A DNA stretch of 64,000 bases from Camillea tinctor (Eukaryota > Ascomycota > Sordariomycetes > Xylariales > Xylariaceae). A program made the position numbers and the translations under genes. Below, piece by piece: positions 43,740-54,781 of the stretch. Below the pieces are notes generated by a model. It was given only the letters and a program-made list of their open reading frames with translations. It had not been told where the DNA came from and did no database searches. Numbering within the stretch: position 1 is the first letter of the stretch; each line of letters begins with the position of its first letter. The stretch spans positions 1 through 64,000 of the forward strand of contig MU394059.1 in the NCBI GenBank assembly GCA_022578605.1. Reading direction: 5' to 3'.

Positions 43740-44449
43740 ATGCTGTTCTCAACTGTCACCGAAATCTGCATTCTTGCTCTCGTTGGACTGGCTGCCGCCT
43801 CTCCTATTGAGCTTACCAAGCGTGCAGATGTAGTCATTGGCTATAGACGCGCTTCGAAGGTGCCTTCGCCTCCAATACCTGTATATGGCCTTGAGCTAAT
43901 CTTTGTTTCTATTAGGAGCAAGCTGCGGACTACAACGCAAAGAAGACTCTTACTTTTGACCCGAACTGGGAGAACTGGGGCAAACAGATAGGAACAGGGG
44001 TCTATACGACCCCTGACCGTGACTCGTACGAGCCAATGGCGGACCCAGAGTCTTGGTACGCATCTTCTCTAAACTACGTAGAACAGACATCTGACTCCTC
44101 CTCCAGGTACTGCATCATCACAGCCGATTCTGCCGCCTTGGACGCCGTCCACAAAGCTTGGATTCCTCAGAAGAGTGGCACCACGAAACTATGGTTCGGG
44201 AATGACGACGTAATCAACGCCTATATCAAGGGGCTCGACGCCAGCTGGGACCCGGAGAAGACTCTGCGCTTGTCCATCATCGCGGGCATGAAGAACGGCG
44301 CGCTCGAGATGCTGATCCCACCTAAGCTGCTCAACGACCAGGGCGGAAACCTCAAGATCAAGGTCCAGTGCAAGGAAAAGAAGGAGGAAATCACGGACAC
44401 CCCCACTAACTATGACACCTGGAAGAACGTCAAAGGTAGCAAGCAGTGA
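43740..44449 (+). CDS. Small secreted protein, GYR-type fungal family (217 aa)
   Basis: Exons 43740-43859 and 43916-44449 with a 56-bp intron (GTGCCT donor, GAGCTAATC branch, TAG acceptor) give 217 residues. A signal peptide (ILALVGLAAAS, cleavage near residue 21) is followed by a dibasic Lys27-Arg28 Kex2-like site. The mature protein begins VVIGYRRASKEQAADYN and carries IGTGVYTTP, WYCIIT-like (RYCIITADS), HKAWIPQ, TKLWFG, MLIPPKLLN and a C-terminal YDTWKNVKG. I recognise this layout as a fungal secreted family seen in several Sordariomycetes and usually left as hypothetical. The GYR and G-x-G-x-Y-x-[ST] spacing loosely recalls ADP-ribosyltransferase-like folds, but that is a weak resemblance, and I assign no activity. 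Confidence 0.75.
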
Positions 44450-44769
44450 GCGCCCTTAGAGCCTGTCTTTCACTCTATCTTGCTTGGAAGGTATGTGTAA
44501 GGGTGTATATTGATAGTAGTTGTTGCGCTGGAGAGAAGGGTGCCTCTCCAGGCAAGCTACTGAACTGAGGTGTGGTAATATATGTGATATTAGTGTATAG
44601 GGGTTATTGTTGAAGTGAGTGGTCTGTGGGCCCTACACTTATACTGTATATAAGATATGACAACCTACCTAAAATCAACATTTATTCTTATAGAACTCAT
44701 TATATGTGAAGAGATCTAAAGTCTCACCCTAGAATTCCTTTATGAATCAACCCATATGTACACTCCCAA
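44450..44769. other. Convergent 320-bp spacer
   Basis: 3' ends of the plus-strand secreted protein gene and of the minus-strand ankyrin gene face each other here. Nothing else is seen. Confidence 0.5.
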
Positions 44770-47700
44770 CTATTCTACTGCCATGGGCCCCTCTCCAGAT
44801 GAAGTCCATAGCTCGAAGTCGTGGCCCTTGAAGAGATGCTTCTTGCCAAGGCGGTGGCATTTAAAACATAGGTCAAATCCGTGACACTTACAGCAGTGCC
44901 GTGGACCATAAATTGTCTAATTTTGATATTTTTAGTATATTAGCCCTATTCGACTCTCGCTGAATTCTGTTTCTTTTGAGAACATTTGGAGGACTTACAC
45001 AACTGCAGCTGTCGCAATAATAACTGGAAGACCCGTTCGTAGACGCAAACCTCTCCTTTCTAACAGGAAGACTTTCTTCTTCAAACGTATTACTATTTCC
45101 AGGGAGATATAGCTCATTCTGGGTTTCTTCGAAAGTGTCTGTCTTCACAAGATCAATGATATCTGATTCACGATCATGGTAGATGGCAACGTGAACAGCC
45201 TGCCAGCCTCGATTCGTTTTTATATGCTTGTTGGCTCCACGTTCGAGTAGGCATCGGATGACCCTTGAACTTTGGCGGCAAGCCCAGTGCAGGGGTGTCC
45301 AACCATCACAGTCGGTATGGTTGATAGCGCCTGGGTATCGATCAAGAATCTCGCGAACAAAGTGAAGAGAATCCTTCGTTACAGCGAAATGTAAGGAATG
45401 TCTTCCTTCAAAGTCTGTAGTAAGTAATGTAGTTTCTAGTGTGGTAAGTTTATCGATTATGAAGGTGTGGCCCCCAATGGCTGCCATGTGTATTGGCAAC
45501 CGGCCACCAGTATCCGTTATGCCTGGGTTCATTTTCATATTCAGTAGTGAATCTATACTCTGAATACGGCCATGTCTTGCGGCATAGTGAAGAGCCGTCC
45601 CAAGACTGCCAGATTGGATGCTGAGCTCCGGAGAGTATCCTAGCAATGTCTCTATTATGGATGTTGTTCCGCCTACCAATGCGCTATTTAGCGGTGTCCC
45701 AAAGTAGCCAGCTTTTTTATTGATAATTGAGGGGTCGTGATTGAGTATTTTCTTTGCAATGGCCAGGTATTTCTCTCCGCTCTCATATCCATTGGGCATA
45801 TAGGCAGCCGCATGCAGTGGTGTGCCGTAGTATGCACTTCCAATAGTAGTATTAGCTCCCTTATCTAGCAGAAACTCCACGATTTCTGTACAGGCTGGTC
45901 TTTCTACCTTGGTTGCGGCAATCTCTAACGGAGTTCCACGCGCCTCATTGCATACGTTTATATCGACGCGGTCAGATTCTATCAATAGCCTGACAAGATC
46001 CTTTCTTCCCCAGAAGGTGGCGTAATGAAGCATAGTACCAAGCATTCCAATGTCCTGGTTAAGATTCCAATCAGTGGCCTTTTTGAGCAGAATTTGGATA
46101 TTTTTGTTATAGCCGTTGTCTATTATGCATTTTCGGAGCACATCAGGACTCGGAGATAGCCCTGATGTCCCGGGAGGTGACGGTTGATGGGAGATTTTCT
46201 CAACAATCATTTCGAACACTTCTGATTCAAATTTGCTCAGAGCAAGGTCAACTGGCTTGCGATACTGATCTGACATGCTCTCTGGAATATTTAACTTAGC
46301 ATTGGCGTCGAGCAGGATACGAACACATGTTTGGTAACCGGAGGAAGCTGCATAGAAAAGTGATGTGCATCCATATATATCTTTTGCTTCCAAATCAGCT
46401 CCAGCGTTGACCAGAAGTCTGACACATTCAGAAGCATTTTGTCTCACTGCGTCCATGAGGGGAGTCCGGCCATCCTTATCCCGCTGCTTCAAATCCGCAT
46501 ATCTTGTTAAAAGAAGCTCTACGAACCTTGGCTTTGAATTGTACGATGCAATGTGCAATGAAGTGCCGAGGGGTTTCCTGTTTATATTCATGTCGACACC
46601 AGAGTTCAACATAAGCCTAAGGGTTTCAACACTACTCGAACTTGAGGCACAATAAAATGCGTTGTCAAGATATTTGCGCGGGGTCGTCTGGAGAAGCATC
46701 GCCGCCGCTGCCATATGGCCTTCCCGGCATGCTATGGCAAGAGGCGTCCGATCCTCTGAGTTTGTAGTACTACAGTCTGCGCCATGTTCCAAGAGTTTCC
46801 TAATAACATGGATATGATCCCAGTTTGTAGCCAAGTGAATTGGAGTATTCGAGTCTTCGTCACGCGCGTTGACTTCGACATCTTCTACTGACATTAATTC
46901 AATCAAGACTTCGTAGAAGCCAAATTCAGCAGCATAATGCAGCGGTGATGACTGTTTAAAGCTTGGCAAATTTATAGAAGCACCGAGATAAAGGAGATTC
47001 TTGACTGCTTCGGGAGAATTGCCTTTCACTGCCAATAGGAGAGGAGTCCACCCTTCTGAGTCTCGACCGTCAAGGTCGACTGACTCACGCTTCTCCGGGA
47101 ATAATAGGAGTTCATTGAATAATACAGTAGGTACTCCACGATGACCATACTTCAAGGCTAGATGTAATGGGTTCCTGAACTGTTTGTCTTTTAAGCTTAT
47201 ATCTGCTCCTGATTGAAGCAGGATTCTGACAACATCGGCATAACCACCAGCACTGGCAATGTGCAGTGGTGTCTGGCCGCCTTTATCAGGAAGATTGACA
47301 TTGGCTCCGGCGGCGAGGAGTTGCTTGATAACAGCTAAATGTCCATTCTCTGCTGCCAAATGCAACGGAGATAGCCCTAGTGAGTCTTGAGAGTTTATGC
47401 TAAGCTCTAGTTCGGAGAGAATAGACAACAATCTAGGTATCAAAGCATAATGGCCAGAGCAAGCGGCCGTGTGCAAAACATTCCTTCCCCCGAACTTCAC
47501 GTCGACTTGAGTCTTTAGTTCTTTCCATATCGAATCAGAAGGTAGAGTGGCTCCATCCTCTGCAACACCATATATTAGTGGTATCTGATCATTCTCAAAA
47601 CTAATCGACGCACCAAACTCTGTCTGGAGCTTATGCACCAGGCCGAGGTTTTTGATTGCAATAGCATCCTGAATCACCTTGTGGATATTCTGGCGTATCC

Positions 47701-50700
47701 AGTGTGATTTTCTGGACACCAGATCACATAGTACTTCTTCAGAACCGGTTTCAAAGACAGCTCCTAAGGTGAAATCGTCTTCAAGGCATCCTTTATCGTC
47801 CAATTTATGGAGGATACCAATGTCACCCATCTGTGAAGCAGTCAGAACTACAGGGAACCAAAGTCCCGAACCATTGACGTTTCCAATATCACTGGAATTG
47901 AGCGCAATGTCAACTGTCTGTAACATATCCAAGGCGTTCGAGGTTCGGAAGGCTAGCATATTGGCTAAAACGTCTAGACCAGGAAACGTAGACTGGTCCA
48001 AAAATGGCTGATCCACTGTTCTATAACGAACTCGCCACTTCATCCATAGGCTGACTCTATTTTTATCCGCAAGGAAGCTGGCTATGGGAGTGATTTCGGC
48101 TAGATTTTCCTTGTTTTGGGACAATTTCAGATGAGTAAACCAATGGTCGACGGCATATTGCAACAAAGGTTTCGTATAAGTACCTCTAGAGTTACTGAAA
48201 TTTCCCTGTTGTGTGTCCGTAAGGTCACCGCTTTCGAGTTCGAATGATATTCTTGGATCTTTGTCGGCCTTTTGGTTGCAGAAATTTTGATGTTTGACAA
48301 GGTAAGCAAGACAAGTCTGAGCAATTCCTAGGTGGGCGTCAGGTTGGTATTGGCTACGGTGATCTTGATTTTGAGGGTTGTAGTCTGGATTTTGCTCATG
48401 TTTCTCCAGATTGATGTGTTCTTTCTGTTTCCACATGCAATCTAGCACTTGTAGACAGAGCTCAGGGTAGTTGACATAAACTACGTCTCTTTCCATTTCA
48501 ACTATGCCATGAAGAAGCCTCAGCACTTCGTCTACGGAATTGACTGGCGACTGTATGTTATCATCAAGTGCCATAGAGAGCGCAAGGACTTCTTCAAATT
48601 CACTCCGCGCAAGTGGCCTCACGGCATGCGTTATCCAGACAAGTCCGGTGCGCACCCACGATTGAAATGCCCTGGGGATTAGGTCGGCAATTAACGGGGC
48701 CAAGTCATTGTTCGAAGTAATCGGTAGAACTTTCTTGAGAGAAGTAAGTGCAACAGTGTGCTGCGCTAGTATGACCAAGAAGAGTTGACTCAAATGAAGG
48801 TCGGCTGTCTTCTTAAGTAACAGATGAATTGCTTCATGCTCCATCCCCATACAATGTGGATTTGTTTGAGAAATAATATTCAACTCCCGGGTAAAATCCT
48901 TCTCAAGCGCTGCTTGAACGGCTGGATTCTGGTAACTGATACTTTTTGGGAGTGAGTTGCAATTCCTGGGATTTGTAGTCGATGAGTTTGTCACTACCAA
49001 GATCTTGTAATGGATCTCAGTGGACTCTGTAAACGCAATGATATCATCAAGAAGTCTTTCAAATGGCGCCCCAAGTACGGTGTCTAGAGGTTGGTGAATA
49101 ATTATGAACGTTTGTCCAAGCGTATTACCGTTCAGAAGCACTCTCAAGATTCTCCACAAAATGGCTTCCGTCCAAACAGTATTGTGGCCATAGACAGCCT
49201 TGTGCACACAGCTGAAAAATGGGTGTATGCGATCATAGAGGCATGGGTTGATATTGAGTATTTGGCCACACAAGGAGGCTAATAGTTGAACCTTTGTCAA
49301 GGGTTGTGGTTGAGGATGATGATGTGCTAATGTAACAAATTGGTCTTTTGCCTTCATCCTCCTACTTCGAATTGAGGCAATCAATGAGCTGGTCAGAACT
49401 TCTGTTCTCTCAATAGCTCCATCTAGCTCAAGGGCCATGATGATTCTCGAACTTGGGGATTTTTCCCGCTTGTGTGGTTGGATAGGAACAGAACGATATT
49501 GAGAAGGTGACTCCGAGCTTGTTGTGATGCCTAACCAAGGCAAAAAACTATCATCTTCAATAAACCAGTCGCATAGGCTTTTATATATTGGACTCGAATG
49601 TTGGCGCACTGGTACACTTAGACCATACTTTGACAAGACACAAAGAAATAACTTGTACTCGGCCCGACGTCCTTCCAAACCTCACGTTTAGTATCGGTAT
49701 TCAGACTCGTAATATTGAGGGAGACGTACTTATTTTAGCATCTGAGAGTTTACTGATTAGAAACCTCTGGTCTTCTGGTGTATAAAACTTTCCAAGATGT
49801 GCATGAGGTCTGTGTAGGCCAATTGCAATCTCTCTTGGATCATCGAGGATAGCGGCATTCTTTGGTATTAACTATTAAAAGAGGGAAAATTAACGAGTGA
49901 AGATATTGGTTGAATACAAAATACTACACTCACTATATCATATATGTTGGGTTCTAGTTCTTCCTGGTAGAAACTGAGTATATCAAGAGTATTCGACCTG
50001 AGGAAGGTACTGAAATTTGTAGCTAGAACTTCGTGGAATGCCGATAAACGTTGAATCTGAGCAGGGATCCAAGAACCAAGGAGACTGGTGGATTGTTTGT
50101 AAAGCAATTCCAACAGCATATGATTCCACTGGCAACTAGGATGGGATCTATGGGGTGTGCCGAAAAATATCTGCAGACTCGTTAGTATATACTATGTACT
50201 TTTATATTCTCATAGCCTCTCTGCACAACAGAAAGTGACTACAAAGGTAAAACAATGGTCAAGAAAAGGCATCAACCTTCTTACTATGTGATCCGATAGT
50301 ATACTGGCTGACCACTATTCCAACTAGAGAATGGTAACAAACCCGGTACCTACAGGATACCATCATCGCTGAAAGTGACAAATAAAATGAGTATTATGAC
50401 ATACCAAAAGAGCCGTGCTTTGTAATACTTGAGAGTATTTAGGGTTTTGTGATGCCTCAACGAGTGCCTGATAATCATCAAGGGTGGGTAATTAGAATAA
50501 CTGCATAAGTTCATACTGAGTTGATGGTAATATCTCACATACTTGTTTTAACACTGATCCCCCTAGGTCACTAGCAATGAAGACTAATGCTGTATCGACA
50601 GGCTAGTAATGAAGTCAGCAGCATACAGCAAGTCTCCGTACGTCTTGGTGTATTGGACTTACCTCCTGACTATGCATGATGTTTATAGACTCCATCCCTA

Positions 50701-51177
50701 GTTCTAGTAATTCTGTAGCTACACCCCGAATTCCCTCATCTGTAGCATCAGCTCCCACGATTCTACCAGGCTTGAACGAAAACCTTCTGACAGGTCCAGG
50801 AAGCTCTAAGCCATTGCATGCCAAAAATGGATCCTTGCCGTCCAAGCCATCAATACTGATAAGTCTAATCACAATCCTGTTAGAAAGTATTTGAACCATA
50901 TAGTCTTCATAGAAACATACACCATATTGCAAGACCCTGAGTTTTCCAGGACACTCTTTTCATCAGATGGAGTGACATTTGGAAATTGAACTATGGGCTC
51001 TGGGTTTGTGGAGCCGCCGGGAGACTCAGACTCGCTCTCATCTTCGCTACTGCTATCAAACAGAAGTCTTCGGATTTTGTCACGTTGAATCTGGGAACGT
51101 CGTAGTTGAATGCGTTGGATCCGGGAAATGGACCCGAACTCGTTATCGGTGTCTGAGATATCACCCGACAACTCCAT
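44770..51177 (-). CDS. NLR-like protein: inactive hydrolase-like + degenerate NACHT + ~21 ankyrin repeats + ZZ finger (1933 aa)
   Basis: Eight exons: 51177-50921, 50876-50663, 50602-50543, 50467-50405, 50170-49934, 49871-49730, 49680-44999 and 44916-44770. All joints keep phase, and the introns (44-234 bp) have good signals, including TACTAACG before 50170. Exon 1 is Ser/acid-rich. Residues ~86-330 follow the alpha/beta-hydrolase (DUF676-like) domain that heads many fungal NLRs (FIASDLGGSVLKQAL, FFGTPHR), but the family's H-S-L-G-G is S-D-L-G-G here, so Asp169 replaces the nucleophile Ser. The NACHT-like part keeps the fold (LTSSLIASIRSR, LLASLCGQILN) without its chemistry: Walker A reads DGAIERTE (411-418), Walker B IIIHQPLDT (516-524), sensor LVVTNS. 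About 21 ankyrin repeats span residues ~1050-1830 (e.g. SPLHLAAENGHLAVIKQLL). Exon 8 adds C-x2-C and CCKCHGFDLCFKCHRLGKKH, a ZZ finger. Probably a scaffold or self/non-self sensor; the role is inferred. Confidence 0.87.
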
Positions 51178-51297
51178 CGCGAATGTATGCGCTTGCACTT
51201 GTAGAAGGTGTTAAGGGGTAATATGCCTGTATTCAAAAACTAAGATAATCGTTTTAGAATGACCTGGAGAGCATAACTCCCCTACCGCAGACTAGCT

Positions 51298-51307
51298 CTT
51301 TATATAG
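51298..51307 (-). promoter_or_regulatory. Possible TATA box of the ankyrin gene
   Basis: The minus strand reads CTATATAAAG about 120 nt upstream of the inferred ATG at 51177, a reasonable position if the 5' leader is about 90 nt. It rests on sequence pattern only. Confidence 0.35.
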
Positions 51308-51525
51308 ACATTCTAAGTAAGGTAATAAGAGTTATCGGATACATAGGTACAAAGATGGTGGGCGCCCAACGCCTACATTCCCAAGTATGTTGGACCTATC
51401 ATACATTCTTCAGGTCCTAACCCCTCACTTATTATCACATGTCTTCATTCCTGCATGTCTGGATCTTCCTTAACCGACGGAGCTACTAGGTGTGTTAGGG
51501 AAGGTGCTTGTAGCACCCTTAGGGG

Positions 51526-51534
51526 TATAAAAGA
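51526..51534 (+). promoter_or_regulatory. Orphan TATAAAAGA box on the plus strand
   Basis: GGGGTATAAAAGAGG is followed 30-60 nt later by a CAGTACCTTAAC initiator-like stretch and a TC-rich run (51590-51612), the pattern of a fungal core promoter. No protein-coding frame follows within 1.5 kb. It could drive a non-coding transcript, belong to a lost gene, or be chance. Confidence 0.3.
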
Positions 51535-53130
51535 GGAATCGGAGACGGTTCAGTACCTTAACAAAACTAACATCTTTACATTCTGTTCATTCTTTTTTTT
51601 TCTTACCACCAGTTTTTAACCGGCTATAGGGTGACTACAGTATGATATAAATAATATAATTTAAGGTTGATTGGTATTAATAAACTACATAGGTGATCAC
51701 GTAGAATAGCGTGGCTTGTTTATATAGAAACTGACTGCGTTGTTGCTCTGTTTTCCAAGCTAAGTTTAACCACCAGCTCCACACGCCTAATGTAGTTATT
51801 CATATGCGATTTTGCTGAAATGTCACGTTATAAAGATTTGACACAACGCTCTACTTTGTTGAAATAGGTGATAAGGGGTATCTGTCAAGGTACAGGTCCT
51901 CCCATCATCCAGAGATGGATGTTCGACTAACCAAGCAACCTCATAACATCATTACAACATTCTTGATGCCGATCCGTGCTTCTTGTCTATTAGGAGTGAT
52001 ACCCAGGTAATCACATGATAGCACATCTTTTATAGGGAACCAAGTGACTATCTCTAGTAGGTCACGGTATAGTAGTATAATGCGTATTGAAGTTACATAG
52101 ATTTGGTGATCCCTAATTGATGGTAAGGAAGTTTACACTCTAGGTTATGTATTATGACCTGCGGAACGGACATGATGATGGATCAAACACTCTACAACCT
52201 AGGTATATTGCTATTCTTCGTGTGATGAGTAACAAGGGACAACATACATAAGTATCTCTGGGTTAATATATTTACTCTATCGGATAGGGGTTGACTATGC
52301 GTAACCAGATGATACCTAATTGGTGTATTAGATATTAGGTGGTTATGACTTAGGTAGATACTACTTGTATCGATGGGATCTCTCTTAATGAATACATAAC
52401 CCCTTTTCATGAAAGAATACTTTATAAGACAAGACGAATGATCAATTGTGTCATACTAAGATAAGTACCGTACCTAACCTAGGTAGGCATAGGTATATAC
52501 GTCATTAAATCATTATCTTTGAACTTAAATCATTATCGTTGAACATAACCGCTATCAATCAATTGATAACGTCCAGTCCATTCAAATCTGACATTTGCCT
52601 AAGCGCTAGGTTATCTAGGTACTGATAACGAGAAGAATTACTAAACTCGCCCCTAAGGATATACCCAAATAGGAGAAAGAACAGAGTGTATTTAAAGTTT
52701 TTTTTTTTAAGTTTTTTAAGGGAGAAGTTTACCAACATTTGGGGTCGGGTACTCCGTACATTACAATTTAGGGGGATGAGAGATTGGTCCAAGCGCAAAA
52801 AAAAAAAAGAACAGTAAACCAAGCCACAGGTAATTGCAGCGCCTTTTTTTTTTTTACGCTAAACGCGTGTTTGGCCGCGGGGCCAATTTTTAACGCCACA
52901 ACTCAGAACGCGGAACCTGTGACTTATCAGAAGAATTTCTGGCCTCAGTTATTTTTTTTTTTTTTGTCTTTTCGATAACTTCATTAATAAAAACCCCCCC
53001 ATTGTTTAAAACCTTCCACACCAAAACAAAAATAACACAATTCCACCGCCATTGACCTAGAACAACGCCGCCCCGATGCTGACACAAAAGAAAAGGCAGC
53101 ATTCATAGGTGATTGTTCATTTCGATTGCC

Positions 53131-54781
53131 ATGTCGTTTCCTCCGGCAAAGCGACAGCGATCAAATACGTCTCGAGAATCCGTGAACAACACCCCGCAAA
53201 CCTCAGCTCCCGCCCTTCGCCAGTCCCAAGTCCATCCGAATCTTGCTCTCTACTCTCCTGCCGGATACAACAATGCTGCTGCATACGCGACACAGCCCTC
53301 CCACCAGAATATCAACTATGGCTCGTATACCGCCAGTCCGGTGACCACAACACAACCCAATGGCTATGCCGGGGCCTACCAGACCTCTCCCAACCCCTAC
53401 GGAGCCGCCTACAGTCCTCAGCAACCCCCCAATGCCTATGCCGCCCAGTACTCCCAGCCCCAGCCGAGTCCCCAGCTTGCCACCCACGGTGGTGGGCACT
53501 ATGGCCAGCCCGGAATGAACGGTGGGTTGAATGGTGGCATCAACGGTAGCCTCAACGGTGGCATGAATGGCGGCATGAATGGCGGCATGAATGGCGTCCA
53601 GAATGGAGCCTATGCGCAGGCGCACGCGTCCCAGCCCGCCGCGAGGGGCCCTTATTCCCCTGTTCCCGCGAGCCACCAGACCGCAAACTATCACCAGTCG
53701 CAGCACAGAAATGCTGCACCCCCTATTCAGCATCCTCAGCAGCACCCTCAGCAGCATCCTCAGCAGCACTCCATCCCCCAGTACGGGGACTCGTATGCCT
53801 CCCACGCCGCCCCCCCAGCGACGTCCTACCACACCACCGCTGCGCAGTACGCAGACCCTACCATGAACACGCACTACAGCCCCGCCCCCATGTCGGTTTC
53901 CCAGAGCGGCAGCAGACATATCTCGGAAGAGCCAGAGGAGAGCGAGGAGGAGGATGCTCAGGGCGAGACCGCAGACGAAGAATCGACAGAGGTACACAGC
54001 CAGGCCACGTTCTAGCCAGTCTGAGTTTCACACTGGTTGTCAAGATCAATGATGAGCTTACACCCCGATCTAGGTTTACTCGAATGCTGAACCCCCGCCG
54101 AGACAGTCCATCCCCACCCCGTCCACCGAGCATTCCAAGCCGCCCGAGCACAAATGTGCCTGTAAAAAGGGGCGCGGGAAGAAGAAGGCCTGCATATCTT
54201 GCGTATGCAGTAAATACGGGCTCAACTGTACGGCATCCTGCTCCTGCGGAAACGCTTGTGGCAATCCCTTCGCCGACCTGACCATGTTTTTTGGCCCCCT
54301 CAATGCCTTCCCCAAGCCCTGCGGCGCCAATGCTTGCTTCGCGACTTGGCTGTCCAACCAGCCGAATATCGAAGAGTTGGATATGGATCTCATGGTGGAT
54401 ATGCTATTGTACGACGACACCTCGTGGGCGGATATCAGCGCATACACGGAAGCGTTTAGGAAGTGGGAGGACGCCTGGAAGAAGGCACGCAACGGCAAGG
54501 GAAAGAAGAGCAAGGAGGAGCGGGAACGACTGGAATTTGAACTGCTGCGTGGTGGGCTGGGTAATTGTAACCCGGATGACTTCAATGGGTTTAGGTACAG
54601 CTTCTGCCAGAGCAAGTGGGTGCAGATGAATTTGTTGGATCACTGCCAGGAGTGCCGTACTTGCAAGTCGAGCATGGAATGGCACTGTGATAAACATGAT
54701 CGATGCACGTCGAATCGCGTCTGCTCGGGCTGTGCGGGTAACTCTTATCAGGATATGATGTATACGGACTCGGGCGCTTAA
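53131..54781 (+). CDS. CXC (tesmin/TSO1-like) DNA-binding protein with low-complexity N-terminus (522 aa)
   Basis: Exons 53131-53991 and 54074-54781 with an 82-bp intron (GGTACA donor, CTAG acceptor) give 522 residues from the ATG in MSFPPAKRQRSN; RQR near the start may act as a nuclear signal. Residues ~40-250 are Pro/Gln/Ala/Tyr-rich with two amino-acid repeats: (N-G-G-[MILV]) units at about 131-155 and HPQQ x3 near 205-217. An acidic patch (EEPEESEEEDAQGE) precedes the intron. Exon 2 holds a cysteine module: C315-A-C-K-K ... C327-x2-C330-x-C332-x6-C339-x3-C343-x-C345-x3-C349-x-N, matching the CXC/CRC zinc motif of tesmin, TSO1 and MSL2 proteins, which bind CG-containing or TTYGAA-type DNA. 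A further conserved-looking region (WADISAYTEAFRKWEDAW) and a second cysteine cluster (CQECRTCKSS, CDKHDRCTSNRVCSGC) end the protein. It is likely a nuclear transcriptional regulator. Confidence 0.85.

Larger units (their letters stand above)
51178..53130. other. 1.95-kb intergenic region, divergent promoters
   Basis: Lies between the start of the ankyrin gene (minus) and the start of the CXC gene (plus). It has TATA-like boxes on both strands (see separate entries), T/A homopolymer tracts at 52698-52711, 52797-52809 and 52842-52854, and C runs near the CXC start. No coding frame with domain character is present between them. Confidence 0.45.

Noticed and set aside
44888..44998. C-terminal extension of the ankyrin protein without the last intron
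   Set aside because: It contains GTAAGT and a TTAG acceptor, and splicing restores a complete ZZ finger; the unspliced tail matches nothing.
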